DNA of 64,000 nt from Hymenopellis radicata (lineage: Eukaryota > Basidiomycota > Agaricomycetes > Agaricales > Physalacriaceae): contig JADNRX010000001.1 of assembly GCA_015501595.1 (NCBI GenBank), forward strand, positions 372,001-436,000, read 5' to 3'. The notes beneath the pieces were generated by a model, which saw only the letters and a program-made list of their open reading frames with translations, was not told the DNA's origin and ran no database searches. The translations under genes and the position numbers were made by a program. Positions 11,041 to 22,561 of the stretch are shown here, piece after piece. The stretch's first letter is position 1, and the number at the start of each line of letters is the position of its first letter.

Positions 11041-11691
11041 ATGCCACGACCAAGACCGCTGTATTTCGCCTATGGGTCCAACCTGTCCGTGACGCAGATG
11101 ATAGCGCGCTGCCAGTATAATCCATCCGTGTCCGCCAAGCCCCTCGCTGTCGCTCATCTCCCCGATTGGACGTGGATCATTAATCAACGAGGGTATGCGA
11201 ACGTCGTGCCTCCAAGCCTTGAGCTCGATTCATCGCTCTCAGAGGCAACTACTACAGACGACGTTCTCCCCTCGACTGGCGTCTATGGCTTGCTATACGC
11301 CATGGACCGGGAAGATGAGCAGAGTCTCGATGTATATGAGGGTGTAGATGTGGGGAGACGGTCAAACAAAGACTCAGAGTCGGGTCAGCCTTCGCATGTG
11401 AGGCCAACAGAGCAAGGGTCCGGGGCGTACAACAAGTGGTACATCGATGTCAGGGTGGTGAAGGCTTTGGACGTGACAGTTGAAGTGGATGAAATTGAAA
11501 GGGTTTTGGTTTACGTCGACGAGTTGCGGATAAAGGAGAGTGGCCCGAGGGACGAGTATGTGGATCGCATGAACAGAGGAATTCAAGAGGCAATGACATT
11601 GGGACTACCGGCGAGTTGGGTGGAGAGAGTCGTGCGACCATTTATTCCAGCGGCTGCAGACGAGAAGACACGGAAATCAGAGTTGAGGTAA
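11041..11691 (+). CDS. Gamma-glutamylcyclotransferase-like protein
   Basis: A single exon of 216 residues begins MPRPRPLYFAYGSNLS. The YGSNL motif that binds the gamma-glutamyl group is at about residues 10-15. DVYEGVDVG at about residues 98-106 carries the glutamate expected as catalytic base in the GGCT fold. Family members release 5-oxoproline from gamma-glutamyl peptides or amines in the cytosol. The frame is open further upstream to about 10972 but without a better ATG, so the methionine at 11041 just before the motif was chosen. The stop at 11689-11691 is followed within a few bases by the duplicated MOB1/F-box promoter segment, so a duplication junction abuts this gene's 3' end. Confidence 0.85.
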   Translation: MPRPRPLYFAYGSNLSVTQMIARCQYNPSVSAKPLAVAHLPDWTWIINQRGYANVVPPSLELDSSLSEATTTDDVLPSTGVYGLLYAMDREDEQSLDVYEGVDVGRRSNKDSESGQPSHVRPTEQGSGAYNKWYIDVRVVKALDVTVEVDEIERVLVYVDELRIKESGPRDEYVDRMNRGIQEAMTLGLPASWVERVVRPFIPAAADEKTRKSELR

Positions 11692-11693
11692 TA

Positions 11694-11730
11694 CTGTTTC
11701 TTATATGCCAAAGAAGGATGACTTGGGATA
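11694..11730 (-). pseudogene. Relic of MOB1 exon 1 and intron 1
   Basis: The minus strand here reads nearly the same as the MOB1 start: the bases that code MSSFFG in MOB1 are present, but the ATG has become AAG and the intron donor (ctgtaag in MOB1) has become catataag. The match runs into the former intron (tgtttctta) and ends at the stop codon of the gamma-glutamylcyclotransferase-like gene. No other MOB1 exon follows. This is the reciprocal of the copy at 8440-8880, where MOB1 is intact and the F-box-like gene is dead. Confidence 0.8.
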
Positions 11731-11882
11731 GACTCTTAAGCAAGATAGTTTGGTTCAATTCAGATCTGATCACGTGGACCGGCAAGCCGTGGGAAGGTTG
11801 AGTGACAGCTTCCAAGTTCTCACTTGGCAAATCCCTCCTCTCGTCCAGTTTGGCCGCAACCCGCAGCCAGCGTCCAGCTTGA

Positions 11883-13023
11883 ATGTCTTGCACGCCTTCC
11901 TCTAATCGCTCTGCCGCCATATCTTCCGCTCCCGCAGCACCGCGCGCGTTTCCGACGTCCTACATCCCCCTTGAGATCGGCCGTCATATTTTAGAGATCG
12001 CTGCTACTCTCGACGACTACAAAACTGCTCGCTCTTTATACCTATCATGCAAATTATTCCGAGAATGGTGCGCATATGCATAACACTTTTTGGGTCTTGC
12101 GTTGACGCTGCTATAGGATTGAGCCCATCCTCTATCACACCATCGTGATTTACAGCGTTCATCGTCTTATGCGTACGATTGATGACCGCCATGCGAACGA
12201 TCCCCTTTTTTTCACACGGAACGTGAAATGCATTTGTCTTGACTTTGCTGACGACATTCAATCCATACTCAGCGTGTGTAAGGGCCTTGTTTCAGTGATT
12301 TTTTGGGAATGGGATTGGGATGATACAGAACCCGAGCATTCTCCCGAGTCCGCCGTTTCCAAACGTCAATCCTTCTTGACGCAGTACGCCAATATTCCCA
12401 CTGCCCGTCGTCTCACTCTAGACATCCTCCATCCTGCAGTTGTTGCTTTTCTCCCCCAACAAATCACTCATCTCACTCTCATAAATGATCTCAATCACGA
12501 GGAAGATCTTCTAGAACTTGACTTCAAGGTTCTTTTCTCTACCTGCCGCTCCCTTTCGCGATTTCTTTTGGTGCTGATGGCGAGTTTGCACGACGAACAC
12601 ATGACGGTTTGGCGCGAGTTTGCGAAAGCCCTTCTTGCCCATAGATCTTCACCCAAATTCCGCCTTTTAATCCTGGCTCCTGGATTCGGACCGCGGCGCA
12701 TGATAGATGGCCTGAGATACATCGCGAGGCACGGATACAGAAACGTCTGGATACGCGGAGATGATGCTAAAGATCCACGTCTGATGATAATACGGTCGGA
12801 CTATGTGACGGAGGACTCTGATGGTATGTTAAGGCAGTCATATGCACCAAGTCTAATTTTGAGTATTATAGGTAGTGATGACGAAGGTTATCAGAGTGAT
12901 TCCGGTCTAACGAGAGAGGAAAGCAGACGCCGACATGAGGCTGAAATGACAGAGATGTATCGAAGGATTGCACGTGTGGATACGGACGCCTGGGATTTTG
13001 CTGCTGAACACGATTTTTGCTGA
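11883..13023 (+). CDS. F-box-like hypothetical protein (intact copy)
   Basis: Exons 11883-12067, 12117-12823 and 12872-13023 give 347 residues. The segment PTSYIPLEIGRHILEIAATLDDYKTARSLYLSCKLFREWIEPILYHTIV is the Agaricomycete F-box-like opening (IPLEI...I...A...LYL.CK.FREW). A helical and LRR-like body follows (TARRLTLDILHPAVVAFLPQQITHLTLIND), and the C-terminus is acidic and arginine-rich. The second intron (48 bp, gtatgt...tatag) is a multiple of three without a stop, so its retention would only add 16 residues. F-box proteins act as SCF ubiquitin-ligase adaptors, but the substrate is unknown. Its promoter region and first exon are duplicated, in dead form, next to MOB1 at 8440-8880. Confidence 0.75.
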
Positions 13024-13265
13024 CACTACTTATGCAGTCATTCAAATTTTTCAACACGAATAGATTATCTTTGCTACACAAGCTACGACAACGGTAAACT
13101 TATTAAGCGAGTCAAAGGCGTCTATGTATGAGGTATGTGACCCCTTGATCGCTTGAGGGTTAAGACTCTGTGGCTCCACGCCCCGGAGGACTACGAGTGG
13201 TTCGTCTTTGGCCTAATGATCGTCAGAGCATAGTAGTATTCTCGTGAACATTTCCTTCATCGCGG

Positions 13266-13273
13266 TCTTCGGG
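13266..13273. repeat. Left 8-bp target-site duplication of TIR element 2
   Basis: The octamer tcttcggg abuts the left inverted repeat and is found again exactly at 13700-13707. Confidence 0.88.
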
Positions 13274-13699
13274 AGGCCCTGGGAAGCTCCCCTACACCGC
13301 CGGCGAAAAATTGAATATTCGAGGACCAAAATGAGCCAAAATCGCGGCGAATATTTGAGGCTCTGAGAGCCCAAAGCCCAGCGAAATTTTGAATATTTCA
13401 GCCTGAGAGGCTGAGGAGGACCTCCAACATCAACCTGGCAGAGCTATGGTTTTGGAGTAGGCAGGACGTGGATGCGCAGTTTCGCCCTAGTTTCGCGTCG
13501 TATGATAGGTAAATCAACCTACAACGGCGCCCAGCACCGCCGAGCAGCAAGAAAAGCGAATTTTCAAGGTGTGTGACTGTCATCACAGTCCGTGACATCC
13601 CCAGCGATTTTTTAATATTTGAGGTCTTTTTAGGGCCAAAAAATTGAATATTTGAGGCTCTGAGGCTCGCCGGCGGTGTAGGGGAGCTTCCCAGGGCCT
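13274..13699. mobile_element. Non-autonomous TIR element (MITE-like), 426 bp
   Basis: The first 32 bases (13274-13305, starting aggccctgggaagctcccct) are the exact reverse complement of the last 32 (13668-13699). Identical 8-bp direct repeats (tcttcggg) flank the element, again a hAT-like duplication length. There is no credible coding frame. Inner copies of ttgaatattt and gaggctctgag near both ends extend the imperfect inverted symmetry. It differs in sequence from element 1 except that both begin with agg followed by a C run. The perfect terminal repeats suggest fairly recent movement. It lies in the gap between the F-box-like gene and SMC2. The superfamily is inferred only from the duplication length. 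Confidence 0.9.
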
Positions 13700-13707
13700 T
13701 CTTCGGG
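13700..13707. repeat. Right 8-bp target-site duplication of TIR element 2
   Basis: Second copy of tcttcggg, directly outside the right inverted repeat. Confidence 0.88.
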
Positions 13708-14108
13708 CAACCCCTACAATGGTTGTCAGCTTAAATACAAGGAATGCAAATATAAGAGACTTACGTGCGTATGACTTTTACAAAATCTCGTTTGTTACAA
13801 GACCTATAGTTGTACGCTCCTAGCGTCAATGTTATAAAATCCTCACAAGCTGGCGTTTCCTTCCACACAGATATTTTTACGCTGTGGAAGACGAGGAGAT
13901 AAGTAAGGGAAACCTGTTCTAGACAATTTACACAGGTAACCGACTATCCGAATGTCATCATACGTACAGCTTGGCTTTTGAATGGAAGTCCTGCAGTTTG
14001 TTTCTGTAATGCGTGTCGAGTTAGAGTTAGAAGCCGCCCAATGCACGTGCTGGCGCGTCGAGTAACGCGTCTGTGACAGTGTCACGGCCTCCTCTTCTCA
14101 ACCACAAC
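13708..14108. promoter_or_regulatory. Upstream region of SMC2
   Basis: This is about 400 bp between TIR element 2 and the SMC2 start. It contains acgcgtc (14068-14074), an MCB-like ACGCGT core of the kind that drives G1/S genes in yeasts, about 35 bp upstream of the start, with a related ggcgcgtcgagtaacgcgt stretch beside it. Regulation by an MBF-type factor would suit a condensin gene but is only inferred. No other feature is seen. Confidence 0.35.
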
Positions 14109-17100
14109 ATGCGAATCAAGGAACTCGTAATTGAGGGTAAACGAGACCATTCTCTCGTGGTGAAAATGCTGAAAATATTGTAGGGTTCAAGTCGTACCCA
14201 GTGCGCACCGTTATTTCTGGCTGGGACCCCTCTTTCAACGCGATCACTGGTCTCAATGGCTCGGGCAAGTCCAATATTCTCGATGCTATCGCCTTCGTGC
14301 TCGGTATCACAAACATGTCGGTGGTACGTGCCTATTGTCTATGTGACATGGACTGGTAGTCATTCTGTCTCAGATGCGCGCGTCAAATCAGCAGGACCTC
14401 ATCTACAAGCGCGGCCAGGCTGGTATCACCAAGGCCAATGTCACCATCGTCTTCGACAATTCAGATCCGTCCCGAGGACCACCGCTTTACAAGGACTATC
14501 CAGAAATCACCGTTACCCGCCAGGTAGGGTTCGTCCACTCCACTGAGTGTCGCTCATCTGTTGGCAGGTCGCCCTTCCAAATGTCTCAAAATACCTTCTC
14601 AATGGACGCAAATCGGACCTCAAGGCCATTCAGGACATCTTTCAATCTGTTCAGCTCAATATCAACAACCCCAACTTCGTTATCATGCAAGGTCGCATCA
14701 CGAAGGTGCTTAACATGCGGCCACAAGAGATCCTCGGTATGGTCGAGGAGGCCGCAGGTACACGAATGTTCGAAGAGAAAAAGGCTAAAGCCAAGCGTAC
14801 AATGGTGAAAAAGGAGAAACGCGTAAACGAAATCACCTCACTTATCGACGAGGATATCACTCCCAAATTGGAGAAGCTACGCAAGGAGAAGCAATCGTTC
14901 ATTCAGTATCAGAAGAACGACAACGATCTCCAAGCGAAGGCCAAGAAGCTTCATGCCCTTGACTGGACGGAGTTGCAGCAGAAAGCCGCAACTAAGGCAG
15001 CGGAGGTCGCGAATAGGAGAGAAGAGTTATCGGGAGTGAACGACGCGTCTGAGGCTGGGAAGAGTAAAATAAAGCAGGCAGAAGAGCAAATCAAGGTGTT
15101 GGAACAACGGAGGGACAAGGAATTGCAGAAAGGAGGCAAGATCAACCAGCTGAAGGAACAGTTGGATTCTATCGGTCTGCAGTTGGCCGGAGTCGAAGAG
15201 AAGGTTTCTATCCAATCTGCGACTATTGAGGAGGAAGAAACCTCCATCGAGGACAAACGATCGACCATTGCTCAGGTGATTCACTGCATGGACGACGTAG
15301 ATTTACTGACCAATACCTCTTCTAGCTCGAAACATCACTGGCGGATAAGAAACTAGAAGTCGAAACGCTTCAAGCCTCTCACAAGTCGATCAAGGAAGAG
15401 CACGATGCCAGTCAACAGAAATTGGCCTCAGACGACAGTCTTCTCCAATCTTTGCTAACCGGTCTCACCTCCAAGGGCGATAACACCAGTGGCGGCGGTT
15501 ATATGGGGCAGATAACGCAGGCAAAAACTCGCATTACTCAAGCCGACACAGAGGAGGAACAGCTTCGCACCAAGTTGGCCATGAAGCAAAAAGAGGCTGA
15601 GGAGCTTCAGAAGAGATGGGCAGCCGAAGAACGCTCTGCGGGCGATGGAAGGAAGAAGGTTGACTCTCTCAAGAAAGAGCTAGCCAATCTACAGGAGAAT
15701 TTTAGTAAATGCGGATGGAGCACCGAGCAGGAGGAGTCATTGGTCGAGCAGATTAGAAATCTGCGTTTGGAGGTCAGGAATTTTGCTGAGGTAACCATTC
15801 ATTTGTTTCGTTAGCCAAATGCTTATTGTTTATCTAGCAACGAGATCGCGAGAGGAGTAGTATCTCTTCTCTTGACTTCAACTACACCGCGCCGCACAAC
15901 TTTGATCGTGGAAAGGTCAAAGGCACCGTTGGTTCCCTTGTCTCGCTCGACGAAGGGAATTACGATAAAGCAGCTGCCCTTGAGGCTGCTGCGGGCGGAA
16001 AGCTGTACCAAGTCATCATTGAAGACGAGCGTGTTGGAAAGACCCTCCTTAATAAGGACTTGTGCCAACTGCCGAGGCGCGTTACCTTCATCCCACTGAA
16101 TAAAGTGGACTCGAAAACCGCTAGTCAGGTGAGTATCCTGTTACTTATCAAATTTTCACTGGTCTGATTTCGACAAAGAAAGAGCAAGCCGTAGCCCGCG
16201 AGACAGGTGGCAAAGGGCACCTCGCTTTGTCTATGGTTGGTTATCCCGAGGAGCTTTACAACGCTATGGCATATGCATTTGGCAACACGTTCATCTGCGA
16301 CGACGCTGAAGCGGCTAAAAAGGCTACCTTTTCATCCGCTAGGGTACGTTCTGTAACGCTTGACGGGGATGTCTACGAACCTTCCGGCACCTTGTCGGGA
16401 GGCTCTGCTGCTAAAGGCTCTGGGGTTCTCGTGAAAGTCCAAACCGTGCTTAACGCTGAGCGGCAACTGGCGGAGGCCAAACAGAAGTTGGCCGCAGCAG
16501 AGGCGTATGGCGAAAAGATGAAGCAGAAGCGAGACGCCTGGACTGCGTTCAGCCGTCAAGTTGACATGAAGAAACACGAGCTTCGTCTCCTCGAAGAACA
16601 GATCGAAGGAAGCAGTGGAGCCCGTGTAGGCTCCTCATTTCTACTTGTTCGCACAATTTGACCGTCAGTGACAGATCGAGACGGACCTGACCGCCGTCAA
16701 AGAGACTATCGCTCAGATGAAGGACAATATCAAGGCAGCTCAAGAGAAGAAGAAAGCTGCTCAGGCTGAGGTCCAAAAGCTTGAACGTGATATGAACGAA
16801 TTCAAAGATAACAAAGAAGGGAAAATCGAGGAGCTCCGTGTACGTCTGACTCCCTCTCGTTCATATTCGCCTCCGATGTTAACGTCCCAACAGGCGAGTA
16901 TCAATAAGCAGAAGAGCAAGATTCAGAAGCACTCTGTGACTGTCAAGACGCAACAGAAGGAGCTCCAGACCGCGACGCTTGTACTTGGTGTGTACAACTC
17001 GCTCCCCTTATTTTTGGGGTCGCTTACAAATTGTGTAGAGCAGATTGAGCAGGATATCGAGAAGGCAAAAGAGGAAGTCGAAGCAAGTGTCTCGGGCTTG

Positions 17101-18332
17101 GAGAAAGCCAGAAAAATTTTACAGAAGGTAGTCGACGAAAAGGCTCGGCTGGAGGTATGTAAGACATGCTTCTTCCCTTCGCGCTCCTCATGGTCGATTC
17201 CAGAATGCCCAATCTGATGCGCAAAAGAAGCTGGACAAGGAGAAGGAGACTGTATCCAAGTATGACAAAGAGTTGAATCGTCTTCGCTCTCAGATCAAGG
17301 AGGTAAAAGATGCCGAAGCCGATCGAGCGGCACAGGTGGTCGAACTTGAAGAGGCGATTCTGAACTTGGACAAAGAACGTGACACTGCTCTCGAGAGGGC
17401 CAGCCAATTGGAGGAAACCCATGTTTGGATTCAGCGTGATTATGAGTATGTGATTCCCAACCTCACTACTGCTGGACCTCCTCTTACGCGTCATAGATCA
17501 TTCGGCCAAGGCGAATACGATTTCACAGGTTTGGACCTAGAAACTTTGAAGAAGGAGATCAGCAAATTGGAGTTCAACTTGAAGTCGCTCAAGAAGAAGG
17601 TTAACGCCAAGGCCGCCCACATGATCACCGAGTTCGTATTTTATCGTTCGAATCATCTCGATACTCACCTCGACGCTAGTGTGGAGAAGCGTGAAGAGGC
17701 CTTGCAACAGAACCTCAAGACCGTGCTTGCGGACAAAGAGAAGATCGAAGTCACCATTGAAGAGATCGACAACTACAAGCGTGAAGCCTTGGAAAAGACA
17801 TGGACCAAGGTCTCCAAGTAAGTTCCATGCCTCGGCGTGTGCTCGCAGTTCTTCTGAAACAATCTCGAGGGATTTCGGAGATATCTTTGCAGAGTTGTTA
17901 CCCGGCAATTTCGCCAAATTGCAGCCACCCGACGGTCAAGACATGATGAATGGTTTGGAAGTCAAGGTACAGCTCGGCACCGTCTGGAAACAAAGCTTGA
18001 CAGAGCTGAGTGGCGGGCAACGGTATCTATATTTTCTCCCGAAAGTCGTTGTGTGCTAATGGTTGAACAGATCCTTAATCGCGCTGTCACTCATCATGGC
18101 CCTTCTCCAATTCAAGCCTGCTCCAATGTATATTCTGGATGAGATCGACGCTGCGCTGGATTTATCTCACACGCAGCACATTGGACATCTATTCAGAACG
18201 CGGTTCAAAGGCTCGCAGTTTATCGTCGTTTCACTCAAGGAAGGCCTTTTTACCAATGCGAACGTCCTGTTCAAGGCGCGTTTCCGTGATGGCACGTCTA
18301 TCGTCGAGAGAACCGCGGCAAGAACGCGATGA
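14109..18332 (+). CDS. SMC2: Condensin subunit SMC2
   Basis: SMC2 pairs with SMC4 as the ATPase core of condensin, which compacts mitotic chromosomes. Fifteen exons join in frame to 1177 residues, the usual SMC2 length: 14109-14136, 14184-14323, 14374-14523, 14568-15275, 15326-15790, 15838-16128, 16179-16625, 16675-16839, 16894-16987, 17039-17154, 17204-17445, 17497-17631, 17680-17817, 17870-18022 and 18071-18332. Order of parts: [20 protein letters not shown]; Walker [40 protein letters not shown], specific to SMC2; long coiled coil; hinge near [19 protein letters not shown]; second coiled coil; signature [11 protein letters not shown]; Walker [18 protein letters not shown]-loop and [10 protein letters not shown]. 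All ATPase motifs are intact. The gene converges with the eIF4A-like gene. Confidence 0.96.
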
Positions 18333-18837
18333 ACAGAACTTGATTTTACGATTCAACGAGACATCCCATTGTAATAGTATGGACACATATTGATTCGCAT
18401 TTACATTTGTTGTACGATTTAATTTTAATTTTTATACACGAGTACTATCGAGGCGACGAACCTCTACACATACATCTGGGGAAATGGTACATTGAAAATA
18501 CTGTCCATGTGAATGGAACAATGATCCGAAAGGAAATGGAGCTGGCTATACAGTGGTGGGTGCATGGAACTAGTAATGAAACAATCTGGAGAGGGTAAGG
18601 GTATCGAACAGTGGAGTGCAAGTATAATAGGCGTAGCAGACAACGAATAGAGCAATGTGCGATAGGGATACAAGAACACCGAGGATCAGTTTAGACGATG
18701 TCGCGAAGGCTGATAGGAACTTCGGGCTGTAGAACAAGGATGAGAGCAAGCACAAGAACATGCAACGACACAGCTTACACATTTAATTCTGAAAAAAGGC
18801 CAATTAGCAAGCGCACGGGAACGTAAGAGAAGGAACA
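18333..18837. other. Intergenic, convergent 3' flanks
   Basis: About 500 bp separate the stop codons of SMC2 and the eIF4A-like gene. I see AT-rich 3' sequence near SMC2 and no gene, repeat or RNA. Confidence 0.6.
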
Positions 18838-21800
18838 TTACTTGTGGAAACACTCGATAGATCGAAGCATCTCGACGTCGCCACCAGTAGCGGTCACAAA
18901 ATTAATTATGACCCCACCGCGAGTGTAGTTATTAGGTGCCACAGCCGGAGCGGTACTACTCGGACATCAGAAACAAAGAATAGAGGCCTGTTAAGATACT
19001 CACCGATGCGTATACTCTTCAACGGCTTTCGGTAAATCTACACATGATATTAGCATGGATGAATCGTTCGCAGTGTACGGGCTCACCGTAATTTATAATC
19101 AGAGGAATCTGGGATACTTCCTGAACATGAACATCATAAATAACAAGGACTTTCATCGGAGACTGTCGCATGACGACAGAAGGATTCGTCTTGAATTTGC
19201 TGAGCGCTGATAACTTCGTCGCCGAACTCATATCACCATGCTAACAAGAGGGTGAGAAGAATCGTCTGACATGTTGACGAAATTCTCACCAGAGGAATAG
19301 CTTCAAGTCCCCTGCTAGCGAGTTTATACACCACAGCGTCCAAAGCATTAACTCCTCCGACATGAACGATCGCCTGCGAAACCTCGACATCGTCAAGAAT
19401 GTCCGCAAGGGCATCCAGCTTCCATTCTCTGGCTTGGATGCTTTCTGCACTAGAAGTGCTTCTACCAGAACCAATGATACCAAGTCCACCTTCGGGTCGG
19501 CCCGGACTCCACTTCCAGCAGTGAACGCAAGATACAAGTAGAACTGACGAAGCCCCCGGAAATTGGGCGATGTCTCTATGTTGGTGACAGTCCCATCTCT
19601 ACGCACAAGAACACGAACAGGATCCCTCAGTTGGATCACCGTAGCAAGGTTAAGGACATCTTGTGGCACTGTGTTGGAGAATAACGCAGACTGGCGCTCG
19701 ATTGAGCTAGTCGACCGCTGCTCTTCTTGAGGAGGGCTGGAGCTCCCATTGGATTCACTACTAGATCGTGGCGTTCCTATAGCCGACATCCTTCTCACCG
19801 GGCCGGGAACGGGAGAATCGGTGGAGGATAATCCATTGGGAGGCGAACCGGACGCAGGTGGACGAGGGCGCGAAGTCGGAATGAGCCTGACGATAGAGAA
19901 GACAAACTCGTGCATGTTGCGAGCAATCAACTGATCCACCTCGTCCAAGACAAGGAAGCGTACGTCAGAACCATTTACGCCGACAGGTGCCGTGAAGAAC
20001 GAATGCAGTTTCTGAGGAGTGCCACAGACGATGTGGGGTTTGCCCTTGAGAAGCACTTGTATCTCAGAATTGTAGTCAACCATGGAGCCCACGACAAGAG
20101 CAGACCTAACACCAATGGTTGAGCCCAAGTCGCGAATCATGCGGTGCGCTTGTGTAGCTTGGTCTACAGTGGTAGATATGATGAGGACCACGGGGTTGAC
20201 GGCATCCCGATAAGTCAAGGCCGTTTGAATGGCAGGAATCACATAGGCAGCGATACGTTCTTGTGTCGGAGGAGCCTGCGCAATGATGTCCGATCCACGG
20301 AGTAAGAATGGCAGCGCGCGCTGCTGAATCTTATTGGGCGGACCCACACTACGATGTCATGTAAAACGTGAACACCATCAAAAGCGGAAAATCCACGAAC
20401 CCAAAAGTGTTCAGTGAGACTTGAAGTTCCGGGGCCAATGAAAGCTGCTCCCATTTAGTTATCACAGGCCCACCATCGCGACTCGAACCGGATCATCAGG
20501 TGCACCGAGAGTCTGGAAATGTGGATCAAAAAATGTTTAGCAGTAATAGATGCGAAACATACGCTCGCAGAATCACGCCGCATCAACCCGGATACAGAAC
20601 GACGTTTGTCACGAGGAAAGCCATCTTGACGACCCATATTCGCATCTAATGGTGGTCGAATGGATAGAAAGTTATCCGGGCGGCCAAGGTTGTCTGGAGG
20701 TCGCATTGGGAGATCAATTGTGCCAGTTGACCAAGTGCGCATAGGTGGATTAGGGAGACGTGGAGACGGCCGCATATCAGGACGATTAGGATGTCCTCGT
20801 CCCATGGCGGAAGGGTTCCCCAGGGATTGTGGAGGAAGATAATCGAGGTTGGGAGTCGAAGTCTTGGGTCCTAAAAGACCGTTATTCGTAACATTGGGAA
20901 GACCGGAGATTGGAGTGAGTGTAGGTGTCTGAACTTGTTGGGTCTGAAGAGCTAGAAGCTGCCCGACAGAAGACGTGAGCGTGTTTAATCGTTGCGAGAT
21001 GGACGTTATGTCGTCTGATGGTGCTGGCTGGTTAGGGGCGACATTGCCAATTGAAGGGCGAGGGCCCATGTTCCCGCCAGGAAGCTGAGGAGTGAAGCTG
21101 CCGCGACGGAGAGCATTGCCAGAGAACGGATCTTTGAACTCGGGCTGAGTACTGTTACTACCATTGTTGTTGGTTAGGGAGCGCTCCAAAAGAACATTGA
21201 CTTTTCGATGAAGTTCACCTAGATCGCGCTGTATTTCTCTGGTCGAATACTCGCAGCGAATGAGACGATCCAGAAGATCATGGATCATAGGCGACGCCTT
21301 GATCTGTGCTTCAAAGTCAGAGGTTGAATTGAAGTGGCTACCAGACGAGGATGAAACCGGCGAAGAGGAGGTGGGGTGACCGACGAATGAGCCGTTAGGA
21401 CCAGACTGTGCTGGAGGAGTGGCAAAGCGCTCTCTGGACTGTTGAAAAGGAAAGAACGGCGAGCCGACAGACGCGCTGGTATCGGTCATACGGGGCCCAG
21501 GGGTAGCAGCATTATCCTCGCCCTCTGGAAGCGACTCAAGACTGCCGAGCATGCTCGCCTCGCGCGGAACACGGGCCTCGATGGGCGGGTATGGCCTGGT
21601 CGCATCTACCTGGCGAAACGACGGTGAACGTCGTGGGGCATCAAAGGGGTTCTTGAAGGCAGTCATATCCTCCTGAGGAGGGCTCGGCGACGAGCTTGCT
21701 GTGCGATAGTCTGAGGGTGATATCGATATGGATGAGACGGAGGTTCGCTGGACGTCGTCGGAGCGCAGTGTGCGATTGTGATGCCGAAAGGAGAAGTCGG

Positions 21801-22249
21801 GCTCGTCGTCGGGGGAACGAATGGCACCGGGAAAGAATGGCATCGATGCTGGGTTCAGCGCTGCGCTCCTCGCCATGCTTTGCTGGCTTTCGGCCGTCAG
21901 TGACGCTTGTTCTAGAGCAATCAACCGGTCAGTAAAATTCGTGGGGATGCCAGGTTTGTAAGCGATAGATCTATCGTTGTCGTCGTCGAGGACGATACGC
22001 TCGGGGACGTGGCACGCTCACCTCTTGTCGTCGTCGTTGTCGTTAGGGTTGCTAGCGAGATCCCATGCAGGTGGCAATGAGAATATGGCTCGACGCCGGT
22101 AATGTCGCACGAAATTCAAGACAAGATGGTGGAGGACACGAGCCTGTGACGGCACCCTCGGATCCTTTGTTGTCAGACTCCTGTGGCTGATCTCGATTCA
22201 TTTGTCCATTCACAGTACATTCTTTCGCTCTCTTATACGTATCGTACAT
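18838..22249 (-). CDS. eIF4A-like pseudohelicase with long disordered N-terminus
   Basis: The C-terminal half aligns by eye with both RecA domains of eIF4A. Domain 1 runs from about 20450 to 19700 on the minus strand (LNTFGVGPPNKIQQRALPF, GSDIIAQAP, FLVLDEVDQLIARNM). Domain 2 runs to the stop at 18838 (QLRDPVRVLV, IPLHGDMSSATKL, IPLIINYDLPKAVEEYTHR, GGVIINFVTATGGDVEMLR). The catalytic motifs are changed: where eIF4A has SGTGKT this protein has PPTQER, DEAD reads DEVD, SAT reads SNT, and motif VI HRIGRxxR reads HRTAPAV. It therefore probably cannot hydrolyse ATP. The first 550 or so residues are Ser/Pro/Asn-rich with one coiled-coil-like stretch (LIRCEYSTREIQRDLGELH). The start at 22249 (MYDTYKRAKEC) and the first two introns are uncertain. 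A role as an RNA-binding or scaffold protein is conceivable. Confidence 0.75.
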
Positions 22250-22561
22250 GTTAAAGAAAATATCTCAAAGGAACAACGACTGAAGGGTAACGATTGGACG
22301 CGACTGAGATAAATGCCAGCTCAGTATATAATTTAAAGGAAAGGAACGTGGGATGTGCATAGTAGTAACACCATTAGCGCTACTCTACGCAATTGAATTA
22401 TAGTGCTGCACCTAACTCTGAAACGTATCTTCGTGTCGGACGTTCCTAGTACGAGAGTCAATGATCAGCACCTCGCTTTCGGTTGCACACTTACGATGAA
22501 AGTCGTAGTACATTTCCTGCTACAGTGCCTTCATTGGCTGCTCCTAAGGACAGGTAAGAAA
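22250..22561. other. Intergenic between two minus-strand genes
   Basis: This stretch between the RRM-like gene and the eIF4A-like gene is AT-rich (tatataatttaaagg near 22325) and should contain the promoter of the latter. No other feature is seen. Confidence 0.5.
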
